From Acidobacteriota bacterium (GTDB taxonomy: Bacteria; Acidobacteriota; Vicinamibacteria; Fen-336), in NCBI GenBank assembly GCA_003223555.1, contig QHVM01000082.1, positions 1 to 64,000 on the forward strand: a DNA stretch of 64,000 nucleotides. The letters are read 5' to 3'. Positions 24,133 through 35,307 of the stretch are shown one piece after another. The notes beneath the pieces are model-generated. The model saw only the letters and a program-made list of their open reading frames with translations, was not told where the DNA came from and made no database searches. Both the position numbers and the translations under genes were made by a program. The stretch's first letter is position 1. Every line of letters begins with the position of its first letter.

Positions 24133-25554
24133 CTAGCCTTGCTCCCCGCGGGGCCCCTTGGCCGCGCCCGCTTTCTGCCGCCGGGCCTCCGCCCAGCCGG
24201 GCTTGACCACCTGCCGCGCCCGCCCGAGCGCCAAGGCTCCGGCGGGCACGTCCTCGGTGATCGCGCTGCCGGCCGCGATGTAGGCGCCCTCGCCGATCGT
24301 CACCGGGGCGACGAGCGTAGTGTCGCTGCCGATGAAAGCCCCCGCCTCGATGCGGGTCGGATGCTTGTGCACGCCGTCGTAGTTGCAGGTGATCGTCCCC
24401 GCCCCGATGTTGACGCCCGGACCCACGGTGGCGTCGCCGATGTAGGAGAGATGCGGCGCCTTCGAGCCCTCCCCGAGGCGGGTCTTCTTCAGCTCGACGA
24501 AGTTGCCCACCTTGGCCTTCACCCCGATCCGGCTCTCGGGACGGACATGGGCGAAGGGGCCCACGCTCGCCTCCGCCTCCACCACGCATTCCCGCAGGAG
24601 GCAGTGATCGAGGACCTGCGCCCCCCTTCCCACCGTGGTGTCGACGAGCCGCGCGAAGGGGCCCACCATCGCCCCGGCGGCCACCCGCGTGCGTCCCTCC
24701 AGGAGCGTGAACGGGCGCAGGAGCGCGTCGGCCTCCACCTCCGCGTCGAGGCCCACGAAGGTCGTCTCCGGATCCTCGATCGCCACCCCGGCCGCCATCA
24801 GCTCGGCGCACCGTCGCGCTCGCAGCAGGCGCGCGGCGGATGCCAGCTCGGCGTGGCTGTTCACGCCCAGGCCCTCCCGGCCGTCCGCGGCCGTCATCGC
24901 GCCGACCTGGCGGCCGGCCGCCCGGAGCAGGCCCACCACGTCGGTCAGGTAGAACTCGCCCTGGGCGTTCTGCGGCCGGAGCTGGCCGAGGACCTCGAGC
25001 AGCCGATCGACGTCGAAGGCGTAGACGCCGGCGTTGATCTCCGGGATGCGCTTCTGCTCGGCGGTCGCGTCCCGGGCCTCCACGATCGCCCGCACGGAGC
25101 CGTCGGCCTCGCGGAGGACGCGCCCGTACTCGGCGGGATCCTCGAGGACCACGCTCAGCAGCGTCGCCGCCCCCCCTCCCCGCCGATGCGCATCGAGCAG
25201 GGCGGCCAGGGTCTGGCTCCGCAGGAGCGGCAGGTCACCGTTGACGGCGAGAAGCGTCCGGGCGCGGCCGGCGGCGATGAGCTCCCGGGCCGCCTGGACC
25301 GCGTGCCCGGTGCCGAGGGGCGGCTCCTGCCGCACGAAAGCGAGGCCCCGGCCCGCGAAAGCGGCCTCGATGCCGTCGGCCTGGTGGCCCACCACGACGG
25401 TGACCGGCTCCACGCCCACGCCCTGCACGGCCCGAAGCACGTGCTCGAGGAGCGGGACGCCCAGCAGGGGATGGAGCGCCTTGGCCCGCGCGCTCTTCAT
25501 CCGGGTGCCCTTCCCGGCGGCGAGGATCAGCGCCTGCGCGTCGTGGCGGCTCAC
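24133..25554 (-). CDS. glmU: Bifunctional GlcNAc-1-P uridyltransferase / glucosamine-1-P acetyltransferase
   Basis: ALILAAGKGTRMKSARAKALHPLLG; left-handed beta-helix; NIGAGTITCNYDGVHKHPT. Confidence 0.98.
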   Translation of the reverse strand: MSRHDAQALILAAGKGTRMKSARAKALHPLLGVPLLEHVLRAVQGVGVEPVTVVVGHQADGIEAAFAGRGLAFVRQEPPLGTGHAVQAARELIAAGRARTLLAVNGDLPLLRSQTLAALLDAHRRGGGAATLLSVVLEDPAEYGRVLREADGSVRAIVEARDATAEQKRIPEINAGVYAFDVDRLLEVLGQLRPQNAQGEFYLTDVVGLLRAAGRQVGAMTAADGREGLGVNSHAELASAARLLRARRCAELMAAGVAIEDPETTFVGLDAEVEADALLRPFTLLEGRTRVAAGAMVGPFARLVDTTVGRGAQVLDHCLLRECVVEAEASVGPFAHVRPESRIGVKAKVGNFVELKKTRLGEGSKAPHLSYIGDATVGPGVNIGAGTITCNYDGVHKHPTRIEAGAFIGSDTTLVAPVTIGEGAYIAAGSAITEDVPAGALALGRARQVVKPGWAEARRQKAGAAKGPRGEQG

Positions 25555-25674
25555 CTGTTGATGTTAAGTCAATTCGGGGAGGTGCGGGCCGACGGAAGCG
25601 CCCCCCCGCGCGCATTCGCGCTCCCCCCCACGTCGCTCGCTCGGGGGGACCCCTCGCTCGCTGCTACGGGCTCG

Positions 25675-26208
25675 TCAGCTCGCCTGCGGGTACACGATCT
25701 CGATGAACTCTTCGTCCTCCCGGATGGGGTCGAAGTCGGAGTCGCTGCGGGCCTGGGCGCGGTTGGCCGGGCTGGCGGCCACCGCCGAGCGCAAGGCCTT
25801 GACGGCCGTGGCGGTGTCACCCGCCCGGGCGGCGGTGGCGGCCAGGCAGTAGAGCACGTGCTCGTTCTTGGGGTGGATCTCCGCCGCCTGGCGCAGGGCC
25901 TTCAAGGCCTCGTCGTACTCGCCGCGGTTGTGCAGGTAGACCCCGTGGTTGAGGAGGTCCTCGAAGCCCTTGGGCCGGAAGGCCGGACGCTTCGACTCGG
26001 CGATGGCCCGGTCGCAGAGCATGCGGTACGAGCGCGCCCGCTCCAGCAGGTCCCGCTCCTCGGCGTGGCGGGTGATGAGGTCGCCCAGGTACTCGCGGGC
26101 CCGCACGTAGTCGTGCTTGCCCACCGCCCGGACCGCCTTCTCGTAGAGCTCGAGGGCGGCGCTCGACCTGCGGCCGGCCGGAACCGGCCCCGGCTTCTTC
26201 GCGCTCAT
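25675..26208 (-). CDS. TPR-repeat protein
   Basis: MSAKKPGPVPAG...; LLNHGVYLHNRGEYDEALKALRQAAEIHPKNEHVLYCLAATAARAGDTATAVKALRSAVAASP. Confidence 0.8.
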   Translation of the reverse strand: MSAKKPGPVPAGRRSSAALELYEKAVRAVGKHDYVRAREYLGDLITRHAEERDLLERARSYRMLCDRAIAESKRPAFRPKGFEDLLNHGVYLHNRGEYDEALKALRQAAEIHPKNEHVLYCLAATAARAGDTATAVKALRSAVAASPANRAQARSDSDFDPIREDEEFIEIVYPQAS

Positions 26209-26369
26209 GCGGGTCCTCCTCATTGAGCCTGACTCGCGCTTCGCTCGCCGCCGCTTCCTGTCGGGTGTCGAGCCGCAGAGGATACCAGCCCGGCCGGCGG
26301 CCCGCAAGAGGGGGCCGTCACACCGCAGCGCCGCCCCGTTTGCTAGAATGCGGTTTTGGTCTGCACGCC

Positions 26370-29185
<2,816 letters not shown>

Positions 29186-29189
<4 letters not shown>

Positions 29190-30326
29190 CGGGCGGGGAC
29201 GACCCTCTCCTCGCCTGGCGCGCGGAGTTCCCGATCCTCGAGCGGACCACGTACCTGGTGAGCCATTCGCTGGGCGCCATGCCGCGCGCGGCTCGCCAGC
29301 GGCTGCAGGATTACGCGGACACCTGGGCCACCCGGGGCGTGCGGGCCTGGGCCGAGGGCTGGTGGCGCATGCCGATCAGCGTGGGGGACCAGGTCGGACG
29401 GATCATCGGCGCCCCACCGGGCAGCGTCGTCATGCACCAGAACGTGTCGCTGTGCCAGGCCCTCGTGCTCTCCTGCTTCGACTTCTCGGGGCGGCGCAAC
29501 AAGATCGTCTACGAGGAGCTGAACTTCCCGTCCGTGATGTACGTCTACGAGGCGCACCGCGCCCTTGGAGCGAGGGTGATGACCGTCCCCAGCGAGGACG
29601 GCATCACGGTCCCGCTCGAGCGCTTCCTGGAGGCCATCGACGACGAGACCCTCCTCGTCCCGCTGTCGCACGTGGTCTTCAAGAGCGGCTTCGTCCAGGA
29701 CGTGCCGGCGATCGTCCGCCGGGCCCACGACGTGGGAGCCCTCGTGGTGGCCGACCTCTACCAATCGGCCGGCACGGTGCCGGTGGACGTCACGGCCTGG
29801 GACGTGGACTTCGCGACCGGCGGCTCGGTCAAGTGGCTGTGCGGGGGACCGGGCGCGGGCTACCTCTACGGCTCCTTTCGCCTTCGAGAACGGGCCCATC
29901 GACTACGCGGAGGACGCCACCCGCTTCCTCCACGGCACGCCCGCGGTGCCCGCGCTCTATGCCGCGCAAGCGGGGTACGAGATCGTGTCGGCCGTGGGCG
30001 TGGACGCCATCCGCGCCAAGTCGGTGCGGCAGGTCCAGCTCCTCGTCGATCTCGCTCGCGAGCGTGGCTTTCCTGCCCACGCGCCGGAGCGGCCGGAGCA
30101 GCGAGGAGGCATGGTGATCCTCGACGTGCCTCACGGCCAGGCGGTCACCCGGGAGCTGCTGCGCCGGGAGGTGATCGTCGACTACCGGCCCGGGGCGGGG
30201 ATACGCTTCTCACCCCACTTCTACAGTGCCGATGAAGAAGTTGCCCGGGCGCTCGACGAAATGCGCCGGATCCTCGACTCTGGCGCGTACGGCGCGCACG
30301 AGGCCGCGGGGAGCGTCGGATTCTAG
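29186..30326 (+). pseudogene. Kynureninase-like class-V aminotransferase, interrupted by internal deletion/frameshift near 29872
   Basis: First part in ORF 29186..: LERTTYLVSHSLGAMPRAA...GGSVKWLCGGPGAGYLY; continues in another frame as PFAFENGPIDYAEDATRFLHGTPAVPALYAAQAGYEIVSAVGVDAIRAKSVRQ...VIVDYRPGAGIRFSPHFYSADEEV. Confidence 0.8.
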
Positions 30327-30426
30327 ACGTGGCTACAGAGCCACGTCGTGGCTGAGCAACCCGTGGCGCAGCGCCACACCTGCGGTGAATGCCGTTGAGG
30401 CTCAGCAGGTTAGGCGTGCGAGCATC

Positions 30427-30442
30427 TGGTACATGGCTTGCA
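30427..30442 (+). promoter_or_regulatory. Candidate sigma-54 (-24/-12) promoter upstream of lpxC
   Basis: TGGTACATGGCTTGCA matches the TGGCACG-N4-TTGCA architecture with exact GG-N10-GC spacing; 21 nt before the predicted lpxC ATG. Confidence 0.45.
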
Positions 30443-30463
30443 ACTCGCACGCGCCGAGTTTCC

Positions 30464-31375
30464 ATGCCCTATCGCAGGACGCTGCGCCGAGCGGTCGGCT
30501 GCACCGGTATCGGCCTCCATTCGGGCCGGCCGGTACGCCTGGAACTGAAGCCGGCGCCGGCCGGCCACGGCATCCGCTTCGCCCGCACCGACGTCGGGGT
30601 CGAGATCCCGGCCTCGCTCGAGTATCTGGCCCGCCTCGACCACGCCACCACGCTCAGCCGCGACGGCGTGTCGGTGGACACCGTGGAACACCTGCTCTCC
30701 GCGTTCCAGGGCCTCGGCGTCGACGACGTCCTCGTCGAGGTGGACGGCCCCGAGGTCCCGATACTCGACGGCAGCGGAGCCCCCTTCGTGATCCTGATCC
30801 ACGAGGCGGGGCTCAAGCCCCTGGCCGCGAGCCGCACGTACCTGAAGGTGCTGAGGCCGGTGGAGGTGGTGCGGGGCGCCAAGTCGATCCGGATCTCTCC
30901 CGCCGATCACTTCCGCGTCAGCTACGTCATCGGTTTCGACCACCCGCTGCTGCGCCACCAGGCCGCCTCGTTCCGCGTGGCCGCCGACACGTTCGCCGAG
31001 GCCATCGCGCCCGCCCGCACCTTCGGCTTCCTGCGCGAGGTGGAGACGCTGCGCCGGAGCGGTCTCGCCCTCGGGGGAAGCCTCGACAACGCGGTGGTGA
31101 TCGGGGAGACCGGCGTCCTCAACAACCGGCTGCGGTTCGCGGACGAGTTCGTCCGCCACAAGATCCTCGACGCGATCGGGGACCTGACCCTGCTCGGGCA
31201 TCCGGTGGTCGGCCACGTCGAGGCGACGCGGGCCGGCCATGCCCTGCACGCCGCCCTGTGCCAGCGCCTGCGCGAGAGCCCGGAGTCCTGGACCCTCGTG
31301 ACCCATCCCGAGCTGCCCGTGATGGAGTTCCCCGCCCCCGTGCGCGTCCCCGCCCCCCGCCTCGCCCTCTCCTAG
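30464..31375 (+). CDS. lpxC: UDP-3-O-acyl-N-acetylglucosamine deacetylase
   Basis: RTLRRAVGCTGIGLHSGRPVRLELKPA; TVEHLLSAFQGLGVDDVLVEVDGPEVPILDGSGAPFV; FADEFVRHKILDAIGDLTLLG. Confidence 0.96.
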   Translation: MPYRRTLRRAVGCTGIGLHSGRPVRLELKPAPAGHGIRFARTDVGVEIPASLEYLARLDHATTLSRDGVSVDTVEHLLSAFQGLGVDDVLVEVDGPEVPILDGSGAPFVILIHEAGLKPLAASRTYLKVLRPVEVVRGAKSIRISPADHFRVSYVIGFDHPLLRHQAASFRVAADTFAEAIAPARTFGFLREVETLRRSGLALGGSLDNAVVIGETGVLNNRLRFADEFVRHKILDAIGDLTLLGHPVVGHVEATRAGHALHAALCQRLRESPESWTLVTHPELPVMEFPAPVRVPAPRLALS

Positions 31376-31387
31376 CCGCGCCCCGCC

Positions 31388-31480
31388 TTTTAAGACGCAG
31401 AGACCGCAGAGAAACGCAGAGAACGGAGCGGGATTAGGCGCGTCCCGCTTCTCGGCGATCCTCGGCGTCCTCGGCGTTAA
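31388..31480. repeat. Dispersed palindromic intergenic repeat, copy 3 (diverged right arm)
   Basis: TTTTAAGACGCAGAGACCGCAGAGAAACGCAGAG...TCTCGGCGATCCTCGGCGTCCTCGGCGTTAA, after lpxC. Confidence 0.8.
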
Positions 31481-31497
31481 GCCTTGCGCCGCCGGGA

Positions 31498-31908
31498 CTA
31501 CTTCGTGTCGGGGGTGACGGTCGCTTCGAGCTTCAGCTCGTAGAGCGCCCGGGTGCGATCGTTGGTCTTGATGAGGACGCTCTTCTGGATCTTTCCCGTG
31601 CTCGTCCGCGTCTGGAGCGAGACTTGCAGGTGCGTGCTCGCGCCGGGCTTGACCACCTTGCCGTAGCCCTCGGCCACCGTGCAGCCGCAGGACGTGGTGA
31701 CGCTGTCGATGGTGAGGTCGGCGTCGCCGAAGTTGCGGATCGAGAATTCCTTCTGCAGGGTCTTGTTGGGGAGCGCCTTGCCGAAGTCGAACGACGACGG
31801 CTCGACCGCGATGCGCGCGCCGCCGGTCCGCGGGACCGTCTTGGCGTCGTCCGCCCCTGGCCCGGCGGCCGCGAGGGCGACCAGGAGGATCAGCCCGCCT
31901 GCCCTCAC
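31498..31908 (-). CDS. DUF1573-family exported protein
   Basis: FDFGKALPNKTLQKEFSIRNFGDADLTIDSVTTSCGCTVAEGYGKVVKPGASTHLQV is the DUF1573 signature. Confidence 0.85.
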   Translation of the reverse strand: MRAGGLILLVALAAAGPGADDAKTVPRTGGARIAVEPSSFDFGKALPNKTLQKEFSIRNFGDADLTIDSVTTSCGCTVAEGYGKVVKPGASTHLQVSLQTRTSTGKIQKSVLIKTNDRTRALYELKLEATVTPDTK

Positions 31909-32210
31909 ACCGACCTCCCCGCCGCCCGTCCCCGCCCCTTTTTCTTGCCCGCGGTGAGCCTGCGCATGTAGGCGTCGAGCATCTCGTTCTCGTACGTCAC
32001 CGAGTTCAGGAACAGGCTCTCGACCAGGTAGCGCTTGCGGTCCTCCTCGTCCATCTGGTCCACCAGCGCCTGGATCTCCCTCATCATATCCTCGAAAGAG
32101 ACCCGCAGCTCGTGCTTGAGCGTCACCTCGCGGTAGAGCGCCTCCAGCACGCCCAGCAGGTCGCCGTCGAGAGGCAGCTCGTAGCCCGACGTCAGCCGCA
32201 CCCTACGCAT
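31905..32210 (-). CDS. Conserved-looking hypothetical protein (101 aa)
   Basis: ORF with 4-nt and 8-nt overlaps to its neighbours in a STAS/DUF1573 operon; no recognised family. Confidence 0.65.
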   Translation of the reverse strand: MRRVRLTSGYELPLDGDLLGVLEALYREVTLKHELRVSFEDMMREIQALVDQMDEEDRKRYLVESLFLNSVTYENEMLDAYMRRLTAGKKKGRGRAAGRSV

Positions 32211-32571
32211 CGCCCTTGCCCTTGGTCTTGCGGGGCGAGAAGGCTTCCACCGCCGCCGCCTCCTCGCGGTGGATCTCCATGATCTTGTGCACGCCGGTCA
32301 TGGACAGCATCGTCTCCACGCGGGGCTGGAGGCCGGAGAGCTTCAGCAAGCCGCCTCGGTCCTGGAGCAGCCTCCGCACGTCCATCAAGCAGCCAATCGA
32401 GGCGCTGTCGATGTAGCCCACCGCGGCGAGGTCGATCACGACCTTCCGCGCGCCGTCCTCGACGAGCTGGCGGACCTCGGCGAAGAAGGGGGCCAGGTTC
32501 GGGTAGGTGAGCTTCGGCTCCTTGACCCGCACGATCTTGACGTCGCCGCTCTCGTCCACCATCAGCTGCAT
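32203..32571 (-). CDS. STAS-domain anti-sigma factor antagonist-like protein
   Basis: KVVIDLAAVGYIDSASIGCLMDVRRLLQDRGGLLKLSGLQPRVETMLSMTGVHKIMEIH. Confidence 0.88.
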   Translation of the reverse strand: MQLMVDESGDVKIVRVKEPKLTYPNLAPFFAEVRQLVEDGARKVVIDLAAVGYIDSASIGCLMDVRRLLQDRGGLLKLSGLQPRVETMLSMTGVHKIMEIHREEAAAVEAFSPRKTKGKGDA

Positions 32572-32575
32572 CGGT

Positions 32576-33199
32576 TCACCTCCGGGCCTGGAGCCGCGCC
32601 GGCCCCGCGCGCCCCCGGCTCCGGGCGGGCTGCTGGGCGCGCAGCAGCAGCCGTGACAATTCTTCCCGGCCGCGGTTGATGCGGCTCTTCACCGTGCCTT
32701 CGGGCAGGTGGAGCTGATCCGCCATCTCCTGGTAGCTGAGACCCTGCAGGTCACGCAGCACGACCGCTTCCCGGAGCTTGGCCGGCAGCGATTCGAGGCC
32801 CCGGCGCAGGAAGCTGCGCCGGTCGCGATCCTCCAGGGCGCGGTGGGGATTGCTGCCCGCCGACGCGGGAGCGAGGTCGAAGGCGACCAGGTCTTCGACG
32901 AGCACCTCCCGCTCCCTCTTGCTGGCCCGATAGTGGTCTATGCAATAGTTGCGGGCCACGCTGCTGAGCCAGGTGGAGAAGTCGGCGTCCTGGTTGAACT
33001 TGTCCAGGCTACGGAACACCTTGATGAAGATATCCTGGGTCAGGTCCTCCGCCTCGTCGTGCTTCCCCGTGAACTTGTAGGAGATGTGGAAGATCTTGCG
33101 CTGGTAGCGCATGACGATCTCGTCCCAGGCCGTGTTGTCCTTCCGCAGGCACCGTTCGATCAGCTCGGCGTCGGAAGGAGAGTGACGGGCGTCGTCCAT
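32576..33199 (-). CDS. ECF RNA polymerase sigma factor (RpoE-like)
   Basis: Sigma2: YKFTGKHDEAEDLTQDIFIKVFRSLDKFNQDADFSTWLSSVARNYCIDHYR; sigma4: LPAKLREAVVLRDLQGLSYQEMADQLHLPEGTVKSRINRGREEL. Confidence 0.95.
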   Translation of the reverse strand: MDDARHSPSDAELIERCLRKDNTAWDEIVMRYQRKIFHISYKFTGKHDEAEDLTQDIFIKVFRSLDKFNQDADFSTWLSSVARNYCIDHYRASKREREVLVEDLVAFDLAPASAGSNPHRALEDRDRRSFLRRGLESLPAKLREAVVLRDLQGLSYQEMADQLHLPEGTVKSRINRGREELSRLLLRAQQPARSRGRAGPARLQARR

Positions 33200-33260
33200 T
33201 TGTCACGCGGCGAGCTTCGATCTTAGAAGGTCGACGGGAGCGAATCAAACCCCCCGCGCG

Positions 33261-34079
33261 CTAGGGCAGCTCGGGGCGGCCGGCCGCCGTCCAGGCCGTG
33301 TACCAGTAGCTCCCGACGTCGCCGGCGGCCTGGCTGAGGCGATCGCGCAGGATCCGGCCGGCGCGCTGCTCGAACATCTCGTAGTACAGCTCGGTGTAGC
33401 CCCCCTGGCCGCGGTGGGCGAGGTCTTCCTGGTAGAGGAGGTTGTCGAGCCAGACGTAGGTGTCGTTGATCATGGCGAACAGGTAGGACCTGGGATCGTC
33501 GAGGTAGTGCGCGGCGTCGGGGTCCAGCTTCAGCCGGTTCTGCATCGCCTCCGGCAGCCGGATCGTGAAGCGAGCCCACAGCCCGTGCTGCCCGGTCTTC
33601 TGGCCGTCGGCGTTGTCGGTGAGGGCCAGGGGATTGTGCAGGTCGGCCACGAGGCCGGCCAGCTGGTCCGACTCGGCGAGGATGCGGTTCTTGTCCCTGG
33701 CCTTGAACGCCTCGACGAGGCGTTCGTAGCTCTGCTCGATGAGCCACGGCAGGCGGCCGACCTTCTCCCCGATCTCTGCGTAGTGGGCCTTCATCTCCGC
33801 CTCGGTATGGGGCGCGTCCGCGAAGGGGAAGGGCACGAGCCGGTCCACCGCGAAGCGGCGGTCGAGGCCTTCCTCCGGGATCACGGCCTCCGGAGAGAGC
33901 GAAGGCAGCTCCAGCCGGTGGTTCTTGTAGAAGGGCTTCAGCCCCTTGGGCAGGGTATCGATGGCGTGGCTGTTGACGGCCTGGTGGGCCACCGGCCCCC
34001 AGGCGGTGGCCTGCCCGCCGACGAGGACGGCGGCGGCGGCAAAGGCGGCCATGCGGGTGGGCTTCCGGAGCTGGGACAT
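33261..34079 (-). CDS. Secreted S1/P1 nuclease / zinc-dependent phospholipase C-like protein
   Basis: Signal peptide ending GQATA then WGPVAHQAVNSHAID; later ADLHNPLALTDNADGQKTGQHGLWARF resembles the metal-ligand region of the fold. Confidence 0.65.
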   Translation of the reverse strand: MSQLRKPTRMAAFAAAAVLVGGQATAWGPVAHQAVNSHAIDTLPKGLKPFYKNHRLELPSLSPEAVIPEEGLDRRFAVDRLVPFPFADAPHTEAEMKAHYAEIGEKVGRLPWLIEQSYERLVEAFKARDKNRILAESDQLAGLVADLHNPLALTDNADGQKTGQHGLWARFTIRLPEAMQNRLKLDPDAAHYLDDPRSYLFAMINDTYVWLDNLLYQEDLAHRGQGGYTELYYEMFEQRAGRILRDRLSQAAGDVGSYWYTAWTAAGRPELP

Positions 34080-34098
34080 GGGGGATGGTTCCTCTCTT

Positions 34099-34815
34099 CT
34101 ATGCGACGCGGGCCGCGGTCAGCACCCTCACCTCGGCCGCTCCCGCCGCGGAGAGCACGCGGGCGCAGGCCATGACGGTGGCGCCGGTGGTGAAGACGTC
34201 GTCCACGAGCACGGCCACCCGTCCCGCGATGCGGCCCCGCCCGCGCGCGGCGAAGGCCCCGGCGACGTTGGCTCGGCGGGCGGCCCCCGACAGCCCGGTC
34301 TGGGCAGCGGTGTCCTTCCGGCGCACGAGGACCCCGGCGACCGCCAGGCCCGTCCGGCGCGCCAGCTCCTCGGCCAGGAGCTCGGCCTGGTTGAACCCAC
34401 GCTCCCTCCGCCGACGAGGGTGGAGTGGCACCGGCACCAGGACCGCTCCCGGAGTCAAGATCCGGCGCACCTCGTCGCGGCCCAGCATCACCTCGGCCAG
34501 GCGCGTGGCGACCCGCCGCCGGCCGCGGAACTTCAGCTCGTGGAGGAGGCTGCGCAGCGAGCCGGTGAACGGCCCGAGGCTGGCCCCGGCGCGGAACGGC
34601 GTGAGACCCCGGCGGCACCTCCCGCAGGTTCCGCCTGCCGCCTCGGCCAGGGACAGCCCGCAGCCGCAGGCGGGACCACGGTGCACGGGCAGGCTCGCCC
34701 AGCACCCTCCACAGAGTGGCCCCCGGCTCGGGTGGGCGAGCGGAGCGGCACAGGCCGGGCAGCGGGACGGGAAGACGACGGCGAGCACCGGCTCGAGCAG
34801 CCCTACGCGAGCCAT
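34099..34815 (-). CDS. comF: ComF-family phosphoribosyltransferase
   Basis: CPACAAPL...CGGCW zinc-finger; PVPLHPRRRRERGFNQAELLAEELARRTG; VAVLVDDVFTTGATV. Confidence 0.93.
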   Translation of the reverse strand: MARVGLLEPVLAVVFPSRCPACAAPLAHPSRGPLCGGCWASLPVHRGPACGCGLSLAEAAGGTCGRCRRGLTPFRAGASLGPFTGSLRSLLHELKFRGRRRVATRLAEVMLGRDEVRRILTPGAVLVPVPLHPRRRRERGFNQAELLAEELARRTGLAVAGVLVRRKDTAAQTGLSGAARRANVAGAFAARGRGRIAGRVAVLVDDVFTTGATVMACARVLSAAGAAEVRVLTAARVA

Positions 34816-34862
34816 GACGGCGAAGGCTACCGCCCGCCCCGGGCGCCTGACCGCCGGGGCGT

Positions 34863-35216
34863 TCACAGCAGGCCCTGCTCCTGCTTCTCCTGGCAAGAGA
34901 TGCACCGCTTGGCCCACGGCACCGCCTCCAGGCGCTTGCGGTCCATCTCGTCCTCGCACACGACGCAGTAGCCGAAGCGGTGGTCGTCGATGCGCCCGAG
35001 CGCCTCGTCCACCAGCTGGAGCAGGTCGCGCTCCGAGTTCGACAGGCTGAAGAGGAATTCCTTGGTGTAGGAGTTCGACGCCTTGTCCGCGATGTCCTGG
35101 GCGCCCTCCTCGTCGGCCTCCTTGCCATAGGTCTTGTTCTTCTCGTAGGCTTCCAGGATCTCCTTCTTCTTCTGGACCAGCTTCTCCCGGAAGAGCTTCA
35201 GCTTCTTGTTTTCCAT
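34863..35216 (-). CDS. DksA/TraR-type zinc-finger protein
   Basis: ERDLLQLVDEALGRIDDHRFGYCVVCEDEMDRKRLEAVPWAKRCISCQEKQE. Confidence 0.92.
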   Translation of the reverse strand: MENKKLKLFREKLVQKKKEILEAYEKNKTYGKEADEEGAQDIADKASNSYTKEFLFSLSNSERDLLQLVDEALGRIDDHRFGYCVVCEDEMDRKRLEAVPWAKRCISCQEKQEQGLL

Positions 35217-35307
35217 GTTCTCCCCGCCGTGCCCTCTCTCACTCGCTCGGAATTGAATCCCCCGCTGGCTCCTCGCCCTCGCCTGCTCCGCACTCCGCCT
35301 CCCCGGC

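Noticed and set aside
25560-25675. GC-rich spacer with repeated TCGCTCGCT and C/G homopolymers between glmU and the TPR gene
   Set aside because: Short, imperfect, no consistent hairpin or second copy; probably just biased intergenic sequence.
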